NCBI RefSeq assembly: GCF_000717275.1
Contig: NZ_JNYV01000002.1
Location: 1,178,001-1,242,000, forward strand
Reading direction: 5' to 3'
Source: Kitasatospora arboriphila
Lineage (GTDB): Bacteria; Actinomycetota; Actinomycetes; Mycobacteriales; Mycobacteriaceae
DNA length: 64,000 nucleotides
Below the pieces are notes generated by a model that saw only the letters and a list, made by a program, of their open reading frames with translations, was not told the DNA's origin and did no database searches. The translations under genes were made by a program, and so were the position numbers. Below, one piece after another: positions 9,793 to 16,995 of this stretch (position 1 is its first letter; every line of letters begins with the position of its first letter).

Positions 9793-10500
9793 TCACTCGC
9801 GGAGTACTGCCTCGAACGCCATCCGATCGCCGCGATACACGGTCCGCACCCTCTCGATCGGCCGCCCGTCGGTGTCCAGGGAACGCCGGTGCATCAGCAA
9901 CATGGGCATGGCCGTGGTGGTTTCGAGCAACCGTGCCTCCTGGGGGGAGGGCAGCACGGTCTCGATCCGTTCCAGGGCGCTCCCGAAGACAACACCCGCA
10001 TTGCGGATCGCCGCATACAGCGACGTGCTGGGGTCGAACGTCTCTGTGAAAGAACCGAACCGGGTTTTCGGTAGGTACGTGCTCTCCAGACCGAGACGTG
10101 CACCGTCTGCGAGCAACACGCGCTGCAGATGCATCACCTCAGACCCCGCGGGCACCTCCAGGTCGGCGCACATCTCGGCGTCGGCGGGCACGTCTTCCCA
10201 GGTGACCAACAGGCGGGCGGGGACTCGTCCCTGACTTTGGGCGCCCTCGGTGTACGACCGAAGCGACAGTGGCTGAACCAGTTTGGGGGCGGACACCACG
10301 GTTCCGCGACCCCGGCGCTCGATGCGGCCCTCGACCAAGAGCTCGTGCAATGCCTGGCGGACGGTCTCTCGCGATACCTCGAACCGCTCGGCGAGTTCGC
10401 GCTCCGGTGGCACCGTGTCACCTTCGGTGAGCTTGGCCAGTATCTGTTCGAGTTCGGTGCGCACGAGGTAGTACTTGGGAACGCGCTCCTGTGCGGTCAT
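9793..10500 (-). CDS. GntR family (HutC/UTRA subfamily) regulator of the phosphonate island
   Basis: Regulator of 235 aa. The N-terminal winged helix includes LTEGDTVPPERELAERFEVSRETVRQALHELLVEGRIERRGRGTVV. The C-terminal UTRA ligand domain runs from about residue 95 (RLLVTWEDVPADAEMC to the end). HutC-type members bind GT-TA-AC palindromes. Two TTGGTCTAnACCAA sites lie in the divergent promoter next to this operon, so it is the likely local repressor with a phosphonate-derived effector. Its ATG overlaps the stop of the HD gene (ATGA). Confidence 0.85.
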   Translation of the reverse strand: MTAQERVPKYYLVRTELEQILAKLTEGDTVPPERELAERFEVSRETVRQALHELLVEGRIERRGRGTVVSAPKLVQPLSLRSYTEGAQSQGRVPARLLVTWEDVPADAEMCADLEVPAGSEVMHLQRVLLADGARLGLESTYLPKTRFGSFTETFDPSTSLYAAIRNAGVVFGSALERIETVLPSPQEARLLETTTAMPMLLMHRRSLDTDGRPIERVRTVYRGDRMAFEAVLRE

Positions 10501-11021
10501 GACGACAACCGACTGCCGACGCGGCGGGCGACATCGAGCAGGTCACCGATCGACATCATCGGTGCGCCGGGCACTTTCGCGGCGTCGTCGTACCGGCGCA
10601 GCCGAACCGCATCGGGCCAACGAGGGTCCTCGAGGTACGCGACGGAGACCGCCGCGCCGCCCTGTGCCCGTAGCGAGCGGATCGAGGTACCCGACAACGT
10701 CCCCGCATATCCGGAGGCGGTCGCGGCAAGATGGCGTTTGGCGGCGACGTGGGCTCCGGCAAGCCAACCCACACGGGGTCCGAAGCGCGGCGTCAGCCAC
10801 TGTTCTGCCGCCCGGTCATGGTGTTCGGCAGCGGCCGCGCCGAGCAGGGGACTGTGGCCGACGTCGTGAAGTGCTGTGGCCAAGGTCAATTCGTCATCGG
10901 CGTTGTCGATGATGGCGAGGTGGGCCGCCTGAAGTGCGTGGTCGAGTTCGTCCACGGCCTCTTCGTCCCACACGCCCCGCAGTGATCGCAATACGGCCTC
11001 GGTCTCCCCGATCGAATCCAT
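10497..11021 (-). CDS. HD-domain protein of the phosphonate-associated (PhnZ-like) type
   Basis: Small HD protein of 174 aa. The segment EAVDELDHALQAAHLA followed by ATALHDVGH resembles the phosphonate-operon HD family containing PhnZ, a di-iron oxygenase that cleaves 1-hydroxy-2-aminoethylphosphonate. Putative metal ligands are His34, His52-Asp53, His67 or His68, His91 and Asp145 or Asp146. The position that I align with the gating Tyr of PhnZ appears to be Trp18. No PhnY-type hydroxylase is present, so the substrate may differ. It is first in the leftward operon with the GntR gene. Confidence 0.65.
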   Translation of the reverse strand: MDSIGETEAVLRSLRGVWDEEAVDELDHALQAAHLAIIDNADDELTLATALHDVGHSPLLGAAAAEHHDRAAEQWLTPRFGPRVGWLAGAHVAAKRHLAATASGYAGTLSGTSIRSLRAQGGAAVSVAYLEDPRWPDAVRLRRYDDAAKVPGAPMMSIGDLLDVARRVGSRLSS

Positions 11022-11038
11022 GCCCCCAGCATAGCCCC

Positions 11039-11056
11039 AATTGGTCTATACCAATT
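11039..11056. promoter_or_regulatory. Operator-like palindrome, left site
   Basis: AATTGGTCTATACCAATT is palindromic apart from its central bases. It lies 18 bp upstream of the HD gene and matches the GGTCTAnACC pattern used by HutC/UTRA GntR regulators such as NagR/DasR. Confidence 0.7.
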
Positions 11057-11086
11057 GTTTACCCGAAGTTCGCGCATTGGTCCTTT

Positions 11087-11102
11087 ATTGGTCTAGACCA
11101 AT
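11087..11102. promoter_or_regulatory. Operator-like palindrome, right site
   Basis: ATTGGTCTAGACCAAT is a perfect 16-bp palindrome, 17 bp upstream of the FAD oxidoreductase start. With the left site, 48 bp away start to start, it brackets the divergent promoter, and an extra half site ATTGG lies near 11076. Confidence 0.8.
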
Positions 11103-11119
11103 CGGGCAGGGTGAACGTC

Positions 11120-12247
11120 ATGCGAGTGATGATCGTCGGCGGTGGGATCCTGGGCACTGCCCATGCGTGGGCCGCGCTGCGGCGCGGACATGAAGTGTTT
11201 CACGTGGAGCGCGAAGCGGAGGCGCGAGGCGCCACGGTCCGGAACTTCGGCCTTGTCTGGGTGTCGGGGCGGTCGGCAGCCGAACTGTCGATGGCCCAGC
11301 GCTCCCGCGACCTCTGGGCCGAGATCGGTGGCTTGGTAGCCGATGTCGGGTTCCGCGACATCGGATCGATCACTCTGGTCCGCACGGCGGCGGAACTCTC
11401 GGTGGCAGAGGAGATGGTCAGCCGGTCCGATGCCACCGCCCGCGGCTTCGAACTCCTCACCCCCGACGACGTGGTGCGGAAGAACCCGGCGTTGCGGGGC
11501 GAGTTCATCGCCGGGCTGTACTGCTCCCGCGACGCCGCAGTCGAGTCGCGACAGGCACTTCCGGCACTGCGCGCGTACTTGTCGGGGTCGGGACGTTATC
11601 GCTTCGAGGCAGGCACCGAGATCCGGGGGGTCGAGCGCACGGGATCTGGTGTGAGTGCCCGGGACGACAGGGGCCGGACGCACGCCGCAGATGCCATCAT
11701 CGTGTGTCCGGGAGCGGCACATGGTGGTTTGGCCCGAGAACTGGCCGGGGACATGCCGGTTCGCCGAGTGCGGTTGCAGATGATGCAAACAGCGCCGTTG
11801 GGCGAAACGCTCACCACGGCGATCGCGGATGCGGACAGCTTCCGCTACTACCCGGCATTCGCGGGAGAGAACCTCGACCGGCTTCGGAACACGCAGCCGC
11901 AGAATCCGATTGCCGACACCCACAAGATGCAGTTGCTGTGTGTTCAGCGACTGCACGGAGGTCTGACCATCGGCGACACGCATGAGTACACCGAACCGTT
12001 CGGGTTCGACGTCACCGAGGACCCCTACCGGCTGCTCAGCGATGTGGTCGAGGGATTTCTCGGACACAAGCTGCCTCCGGTCGTGCGCCGCTGGGCAGGT
12101 GTGTACTCGCAGTGCGTCGACCCGGAGGCGATCGTGCACCGCGCCCAGGTCGCGGACGGCATCTGGGTGGTCACCGGTCCAGGAGGCCGGGGGATGACCC
12201 TCGGTCCGGCCATCGGCGAACAAACCATCGACCTCATCGACTCTTGA
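11120..12247 (+). CDS. FAD-dependent oxidoreductase, phosphonate-associated (TIGR03364-like)
   Basis: DAO/GlyOx-type flavoprotein of 375 aa. The Rossmann dinucleotide motif is MRVMIVGGGILGTAHAWAA, followed by GATVRNFGLVWVSGR, where this clade has a conserved NFG. A group of such enzymes next to aminoethylphosphonate genes oxidises N-methyl-AEP, and in some cases AEP, to phosphonoacetaldehyde. That fits the absence of the PhnW transaminase here and the phosphonatase-like gene immediately downstream. The ATG was chosen with GCAGGG about 9 nt upstream; an in-frame GTG three codons earlier is possible. It is the first gene of the rightward operon. Confidence 0.78.
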   Translation: MRVMIVGGGILGTAHAWAALRRGHEVFHVEREAEARGATVRNFGLVWVSGRSAAELSMAQRSRDLWAEIGGLVADVGFRDIGSITLVRTAAELSVAEEMVSRSDATARGFELLTPDDVVRKNPALRGEFIAGLYCSRDAAVESRQALPALRAYLSGSGRYRFEAGTEIRGVERTGSGVSARDDRGRTHAADAIIVCPGAAHGGLARELAGDMPVRRVRLQMMQTAPLGETLTTAIADADSFRYYPAFAGENLDRLRNTQPQNPIADTHKMQLLCVQRLHGGLTIGDTHEYTEPFGFDVTEDPYRLLSDVVEGFLGHKLPPVVRRWAGVYSQCVDPEAIVHRAQVADGIWVVTGPGGRGMTLGPAIGEQTIDLIDS

Positions 12248-12261
12248 AGGGACGTAGAACA

Positions 12262-12942
12262 TTGAGCGACAACTCGATTCGCCTGGCCGTACTCGATATG
12301 GCAGGCACCACGGTGGCCGACGACGGCCTCGTGATGAAAGCCTTCGACGCGGCGGCTTCGGCGGCCGGCATCCCCGACTCGGGCCCGGAGCACGAAGCGG
12401 CCCGTCAATACGTCATCGACACCATGGGGCAGTCGAAGATCACCGTCTTCCGCGCCCTGGTCGACTCGGAAGATCTGGCACAACAGGCGAATCGGGCATT
12501 CGAACAGGCATATGACGCGCTGATCGACGGTGGCGCTGCAACCCCGATCGACGGCGCGGCGGCGGCCATCGGACGCCTGCGTGCAGCGGGCGTGAAGGTC
12601 GCGCTCACCACCGGCTTCAGCAAGCCCACCAAGGACCGGTTGCTCAAAGCCCTCGGATGGGGGTCGATCGCGGATCTGACCCTGGCGCCAGCGGAAGCCG
12701 GGCGTGGGCGTCCCTACCCCGACCTCATCTTGACCGCTCTGCTCCGCTTGGAGATCGACGATGTCCGCCAGGTTGCGGTGTTGGGCGACACCGCAAACGA
12801 CATAGTGAGCGGGCACCGCGCCGGGGCCCGCGTCGTGGCAGGGACGCTCACGGGGGCACATGACGAAGGCCAATTGCGTGCCGCAGAACCGACTCACCTT
12901 GTCCCGACGGTTGCCGACTTCGCCGACCTCCTGATCGGTTGA
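12262..12942 (+). CDS. Phosphonatase-like HAD hydrolase (PhnX-like)
   Basis: HAD-superfamily enzyme of 226 aa. Motif I is LDMAGTTV with nucleophile Asp12 and Ala at the +2 position (Ala14), the substitution typical of phosphonoacetaldehyde hydrolase. The segment TMGQSKITVFRAL places Lys59 where PhnX has its Schiff-base lysine, but the nearby PhnX histidine is Val62 here. Motif II is TTGFS, then GRPYPDLI and LGDTANDIVSG. It most likely cleaves the C-P bond of phosphonoacetaldehyde to acetaldehyde and phosphate. TTG is the best start, with AAGGGA 10 nt upstream. Fifteen bases separate it from the FAD gene. Confidence 0.78.
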   Translation: MSDNSIRLAVLDMAGTTVADDGLVMKAFDAAASAAGIPDSGPEHEAARQYVIDTMGQSKITVFRALVDSEDLAQQANRAFEQAYDALIDGGAATPIDGAAAAIGRLRAAGVKVALTTGFSKPTKDRLLKALGWGSIADLTLAPAEAGRGRPYPDLILTALLRLEIDDVRQVAVLGDTANDIVSGHRAGARVVAGTLTGAHDEGQLRAAEPTHLVPTVADFADLLIG

Positions 12943-13022
12943 GCCGGGTTGCCATGTCGATCGCTTCACCTCACGAATCATCCCCAGCCCTCACGCCGCC
13001 ACACGACACCCAAGGAAAAGCA

Positions 13023-14081
13023 ATGCGCATGAAGCCGCGTCACCCCCGCCCGTCCCGACTCATCGCGATCACAGCTGCTGCTGTTGCGTTGTCACTCACC
13101 GTCGCGTGCGGTGGCACCGGTTCGTCGAGCACAGACGGCAAGACCGTCACCGTCTACAGTGCCGACGGACTCGCCTCCTGGTACGAGTCCGAGTTCAAGA
13201 AGTTCACCGACGACACCGGCATAGCGGTCAATGTCGTCGAGGCAGGCTCGGGCGAGGTGGTCTCCCGGGTCCAGAAGGAGCAATCCAACCCGCAGGCCGA
13301 CCTGCTCGTCACCTTGCCCCCGTTCATCCAGAAGGCCGACGCCGATGGGCTGCTGGTGGAAACCGATGTGGACACCACCGGTGTGGCACCCGAAAGCGTC
13401 GGTCCGGCAAACAAATACGTGTCTGTGGTGAACAACTACCTCACCTTCATCGCCAATCCGGGGGCCGAGCCCCCACCCCAGACGTGGGACGACCTGCTCG
13501 ATCCGCGGTTCAAGGGAAAGATCCAGTACTCCACACCCGGTCAAGCCGGTGACGGCACGGCTGTGCTGTTGCTGTTGCAGCACCTCCTCGGAAAGCAAGG
13601 AGCCCTGGACTATCTGAAGAAGCTGCAGGCAAACAACGTCGGGCCGTCGAGTTCGACCGGGAAACTCCAGCCCAAGGTCAGCAATGGCGAGCTCCTGGTG
13701 GCCAACGGTGACGTGCAGATGAACCTGGCGTCGATCCGTGACGATGGATCGAAGTTCGAACTGTTCTTCCCCGCAGCGGCGGACGGCACCCGTACCACCG
13801 TGTCGCTGCCCTACGTCGCAGGCGTCACCAAGGGAGCGCCACACGCCGACGAAGCAGAGCAACTGCTCGCGTTTCTGCTCTCGCAGGACGTCCAGAACGA
13901 CGTGGGCGGGGCGGCGATGGGCGTCTCGGTACGAACCGACGTGCAGCCCGCAGGCGGCGACGGCGGGCTCACCCCCGCGAAGGTGATCGAGGGAGTCGAG
14001 ATCTGGAATCCGGACTGGAACGCGGTGCTGGCCGACCTCGACGCCGATATCGCCGCCTATCAGCAGGCCACCGGTAACTGA
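13023..14081 (+). CDS. ABC transporter substrate-binding lipoprotein (2-aminoethylphosphonate type)
   Basis: Extracellular solute-binding protein of 352 aa. The N-terminus is a lipoprotein signal: basic RPSRLIAIT, a hydrophobic run, then the lipobox TVAC with Cys about residue 24. The mature part (VTVYSADGLASWYESEFKKF) is a type II periplasmic fold of the iron/phosphonate group. Its position between a phosphonatase-like gene and matched ATPase and permeases indicates a PhnS-like role in capturing aminoethylphosphonate or a relative. Start ATG follows AAGGAA by 6 nt. Confidence 0.83.
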   Translation: MRMKPRHPRPSRLIAITAAAVALSLTVACGGTGSSSTDGKTVTVYSADGLASWYESEFKKFTDDTGIAVNVVEAGSGEVVSRVQKEQSNPQADLLVTLPPFIQKADADGLLVETDVDTTGVAPESVGPANKYVSVVNNYLTFIANPGAEPPPQTWDDLLDPRFKGKIQYSTPGQAGDGTAVLLLLQHLLGKQGALDYLKKLQANNVGPSSSTGKLQPKVSNGELLVANGDVQMNLASIRDDGSKFELFFPAAADGTRTTVSLPYVAGVTKGAPHADEAEQLLAFLLSQDVQNDVGGAAMGVSVRTDVQPAGGDGGLTPAKVIEGVEIWNPDWNAVLADLDADIAAYQQATGN

Positions 14082-14083
14082 TC

Positions 14084-15247
14084 ATGACCGACCCCATCGC
14101 TGCTGCCGGTTCGAGGACGCTCTCAGCACGCGCGCTCACGAAGACCTCGACGGCTCCGGCCATCAGCTTCGACCGCGTGACGGTCACCTACGGGCGCGGC
14201 AAGAAGGCTACCGATGCGCTAGTCGACTTCAGCCTGCGGGTGACCAAGGGCGAGACCGTGGCTCTGCTGGGACCGAGTGGGTCGGGCAAGTCGACCGCGC
14301 TCAAGGCGCTGGCCGGGTTCGTCCGCCCCTCCTCGGGCCGGGTACGGCTGAACGATCGCGACGTCACCGACCTCCCGCCGGCGAGGCGGGGGATCGGTGT
14401 GGTCGTCCAGTCCTATGCGCTGTTCCCGCACATGCGGGTGGGTGACAACGTCGCATTCGGTCTGCGGGCCCGGCGAGTTCGTGGCGGTGAGCTGAAAGAC
14501 TCTGTGGCAGAGGCACTTGCCATGGTGAGTATGTCCGAGTACGTCAACCGTCTCCCGAAAGAACTGTCCGGCGGTCAGCAGCAGCGCGTCGCGATAGCCA
14601 GGGCATTGGCCATTCGGCCGGACGTGCTGTTGCTGGACGAGCCGCTCGCGGCTCTCGATGCGCAACTGCGCCAATCGATGCTCGGCGAATTGCAGCGGCT
14701 GAGGGATGCGTTGCCGGACACTGCGATGCTGTATGTGACCCACGACCAGAGCGAGGCGCTGGCCTTGGCGGATCGGATCGTGGTGATGCGTGATGCCAGA
14801 CTGATCGACGTCGACACGGCAGAGAACCTCTGGAACCGCCCGCCGACGACGTTCACCGCAGCATTTCTCGGTGGGGCGAACCTCATACCGTGCAAGGTCG
14901 GAAGGGTCAGTGGCACAGCGGCATTGGTCACCGTCGGGGACCTCACGCTGAGCGCGCATGCGCCCGCATCGACCGTGTGGCCGCCCGGCTCCGACGCGTA
15001 CCTGTGCGTTCGACCGCACACACTCACGGTGGGTTCACCTACGGCGCGGGGTGCGTTGCGGGCGAGGGTCGCCACGCAGGTGTGGCGTGGCGCGTCGACC
15101 CGTCTGTCGCTGTCTATCAACGGACTGCCGGACGTGTTGGTGGAGGCCGACGTTCCCGGACATTCCCACCACCCCACCGGTGCGGAGGTCGGAGTGGTGC
15201 TACCTGCTCAGGCGGGCACGCTGGTGCCGGCGGACGCCGCGCGATGA
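14084..15247 (+). CDS. ABC transporter ATP-binding protein (PhnT-like)
   Basis: ATPase of 387 aa. Visible motifs are Walker A GPSGSGKST (near residue 65), Q-loop VVQSYALFPH, signature LSGGQQQRVA, Walker B VLLLDEPLAALD and the H-loop YVTHDQSEAL. A C-terminal TOBE-type regulatory domain occupies roughly residues 260-387. It energises import of the substrate delivered by the upstream lipoprotein. It starts 2 bp after the binding-protein stop, and its own stop overlaps the next start (ATGA). Confidence 0.88.
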   Translation: MTDPIAAAGSRTLSARALTKTSTAPAISFDRVTVTYGRGKKATDALVDFSLRVTKGETVALLGPSGSGKSTALKALAGFVRPSSGRVRLNDRDVTDLPPARRGIGVVVQSYALFPHMRVGDNVAFGLRARRVRGGELKDSVAEALAMVSMSEYVNRLPKELSGGQQQRVAIARALAIRPDVLLLDEPLAALDAQLRQSMLGELQRLRDALPDTAMLYVTHDQSEALALADRIVVMRDARLIDVDTAENLWNRPPTTFTAAFLGGANLIPCKVGRVSGTAALVTVGDLTLSAHAPASTVWPPGSDAYLCVRPHTLTVGSPTARGALRARVATQVWRGASTRLSLSINGLPDVLVEADVPGHSHHPTGAEVGVVLPAQAGTLVPADAAR

Positions 15248-16155
15248 CCGCAACGCTCGAGCGTGACCGCACCACGCCACCGCCGTCGCCTCCCCGTCGG
15301 GCCGACGGGTACTGGTCACGCATCGCTTGGACCGCAACACCTTTGCTGGTGGTTGCCCTCTTCGCGGTCTATCCGCTGATTCGTGTGCTCCTCAGCTCGA
15401 CCGAAGGAGCAGGCACCAGCTCATGGAGTGGGGTCCTCGGATCTGAGATCTTCCGCACCGCTCTGCTGCGGACGGCCCAGATCGCCATCTGTTCCACCGC
15501 CGGGTGCCTGGTTCTGGGGACCTTCGTGGCAGTGGTGCTCGCGTTCGTGCCGTTCCCTGGGTCGCGGGTCGTCGGCAGGCTCATCGACACCGTGCTCGCC
15601 TTGCCGTCCTTCTTGATCACCCTGGCCTTCACCTTCCTGTACGGAACGGCAGGCGCCCTGAACGCCCTGATGATGGAGATCACCGGACGCGACACCGCAC
15701 TGGTCGATTTCCTCAACACGCCGGCGGGGGTCATCGCGGCCGAGATCACCTTCTTCACACCGTTTGTGGTCCGTCCTCTGCTTGCCGCCTTTGCCCTCGT
15801 CTCGCGTGAACAGCTCGATGTCGCGGCCAGTCTCGGCGCTTCGCCCTGGCGAGTACTGCGCACCGTCGTGATGCCCGAGGCGTGGCCCGCCTTGATGGCC
15901 GGTGGCAGCCTGGTGTTGCTGCTGACGCTCAACGAATTCGGCATCGTGCTGTTCACCGGCGCCAAAGACGTTGTGACACTGCCGGTGCTGATCTACACGA
16001 GGGGAATCGTCACCTTCGATCTGCCGGGCGCCGCCGTCATCGGCACGGTTCAGGTGGTGTTGTCGCTGACGCTCTATCTGACCTATCGCCTCATCTTCGC
16101 CCGACTGCTGAGTGGACGTAAAGGACAACCCGATGTTGTTGTGGACAAGCCGTAG
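15244..16155 (+). CDS. ABC transporter permease, first subunit (PhnU-like)
   Basis: Permease of 303 aa with about six transmembrane helices. The binding-protein-dependent transport EAA loop is seen as DVAASLGASPWRVLRTVVMPEAWPAL-like sequence near residues 195-220. A short Pro/Arg-rich cytoplasmic N-terminus precedes the first helix (TATPLLVVALFAVYPL). It pairs with the next permease to form the heterodimeric channel. Its start overlaps the ATPase stop. Confidence 0.87.
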   Translation: MTATLERDRTTPPPSPPRRADGYWSRIAWTATPLLVVALFAVYPLIRVLLSSTEGAGTSSWSGVLGSEIFRTALLRTAQIAICSTAGCLVLGTFVAVVLAFVPFPGSRVVGRLIDTVLALPSFLITLAFTFLYGTAGALNALMMEITGRDTALVDFLNTPAGVIAAEITFFTPFVVRPLLAAFALVSREQLDVAASLGASPWRVLRTVVMPEAWPALMAGGSLVLLLTLNEFGIVLFTGAKDVVTLPVLIYTRGIVTFDLPGAAVIGTVQVVLSLTLYLTYRLIFARLLSGRKGQPDVVVDKP

Positions 16156-16930
16156 CAAGGCCATCGTCTGGACCGTGTTCGCGATTGTGGTGCTGACCGT
16201 GTTCGCCGCACCGATCGCCACGGTGGTGCTCGCCGCGCTGGCAGGGTCGTGGACCGGACCTCTGCCCAGCGACCTCGGGACAACTCACTTCGACCAGGCG
16301 ATGTCGGGCGACGAACTCGCCAGTGCATCGGTGAGTCTGCAGACCGCCGTGATCTCCGGTGCGATCGCGCTGCTGCTCGGGGCGTGGGCGGCCATCGCCG
16401 CTCGACGGACCCCGCCCTGGCTGCGCCGGATGACCGACGCCGTGTTCCACCTGCCGATCGCGATCCCCTCGGTGGTTGTCGGGCTGGGAACCCTCATCGC
16501 GTTCAACGCCGGGCCGGTCCCACTGGGCGGCACCAAATGGATCGTGATCGTGGCGCACACCGTGCTCGTCCTGGCTTTTGCCTTCAGCGCGGTGTCGGCG
16601 GCGCTGGAGCGACTCGATCCCGCGTACGAACAAGCGGCGGAGTCGCTCGGGGCCGGGCCGGTGCGTGTGCTCACCCGCATCACCCTGCCGTTGTTGTTGC
16701 CCGCACTGGGCGCCGCCGCCGGCCTGGCGATCGCGCTGTCCATGGGTGAGCTCGGGGCCACCGTGATGGTGTACCCCGCCACCTGGAAGACGCTTCCGGT
16801 GACCATCTTCGGCTTGTCCGACCGTGGCCAGGTGTTCTCTGCTGCCGCCTGCACCACGGTTCTCCTCGTCGTCACGCTGGTCGCTCTCCTCGTGCTGGGC
16901 AGGATTCGCGGTCGGGTCGTTGCCCGTTGA
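16133..16930 (+). CDS. ABC transporter permease, second subunit (PhnV-like)
   Basis: Permease of 265 aa with about six helices and an EAA loop (YEQAAESLGAGPVRVLTRITLP). It overlaps the preceding permease by 23 bp. ATG 16133 was chosen because AAAGGA lies 7 nt upstream. It ends the phosphonate operon; dnaX follows after 65 bp with its own promoter. Confidence 0.86.
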   Translation: MLLWTSRSKAIVWTVFAIVVLTVFAAPIATVVLAALAGSWTGPLPSDLGTTHFDQAMSGDELASASVSLQTAVISGAIALLLGAWAAIAARRTPPWLRRMTDAVFHLPIAIPSVVVGLGTLIAFNAGPVPLGGTKWIVIVAHTVLVLAFAFSAVSAALERLDPAYEQAAESLGAGPVRVLTRITLPLLLPALGAAAGLAIALSMGELGATVMVYPATWKTLPVTIFGLSDRGQVFSAAACTTVLLVVTLVALLVLGRIRGRVVAR

Positions 16931-16983
16931 TGTCCGGTGACCACCGTCTTCGGGCGCCGGTGCCGAACGTCGGACCGCGCCGG

Positions 16984-16989
16984 TAGGCT
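16984..16989 (+). promoter_or_regulatory. -10 box for probable leaderless dnaX transcript
   Basis: TAGGCT fits the TANNNT -10 consensus and is followed by 6 nt (GCCACC) and then the GTG start. No Shine-Dalgarno sequence is present, so transcription probably begins at or next to the start codon. Confidence 0.55.
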
Positions 16990-16995
16990 GCCACC

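Noticed and set aside
10129..10869. 246-codon plus-strand frame over the GntR and HD genes
   Set aside because: Antisense to two genes with clear domain motifs.
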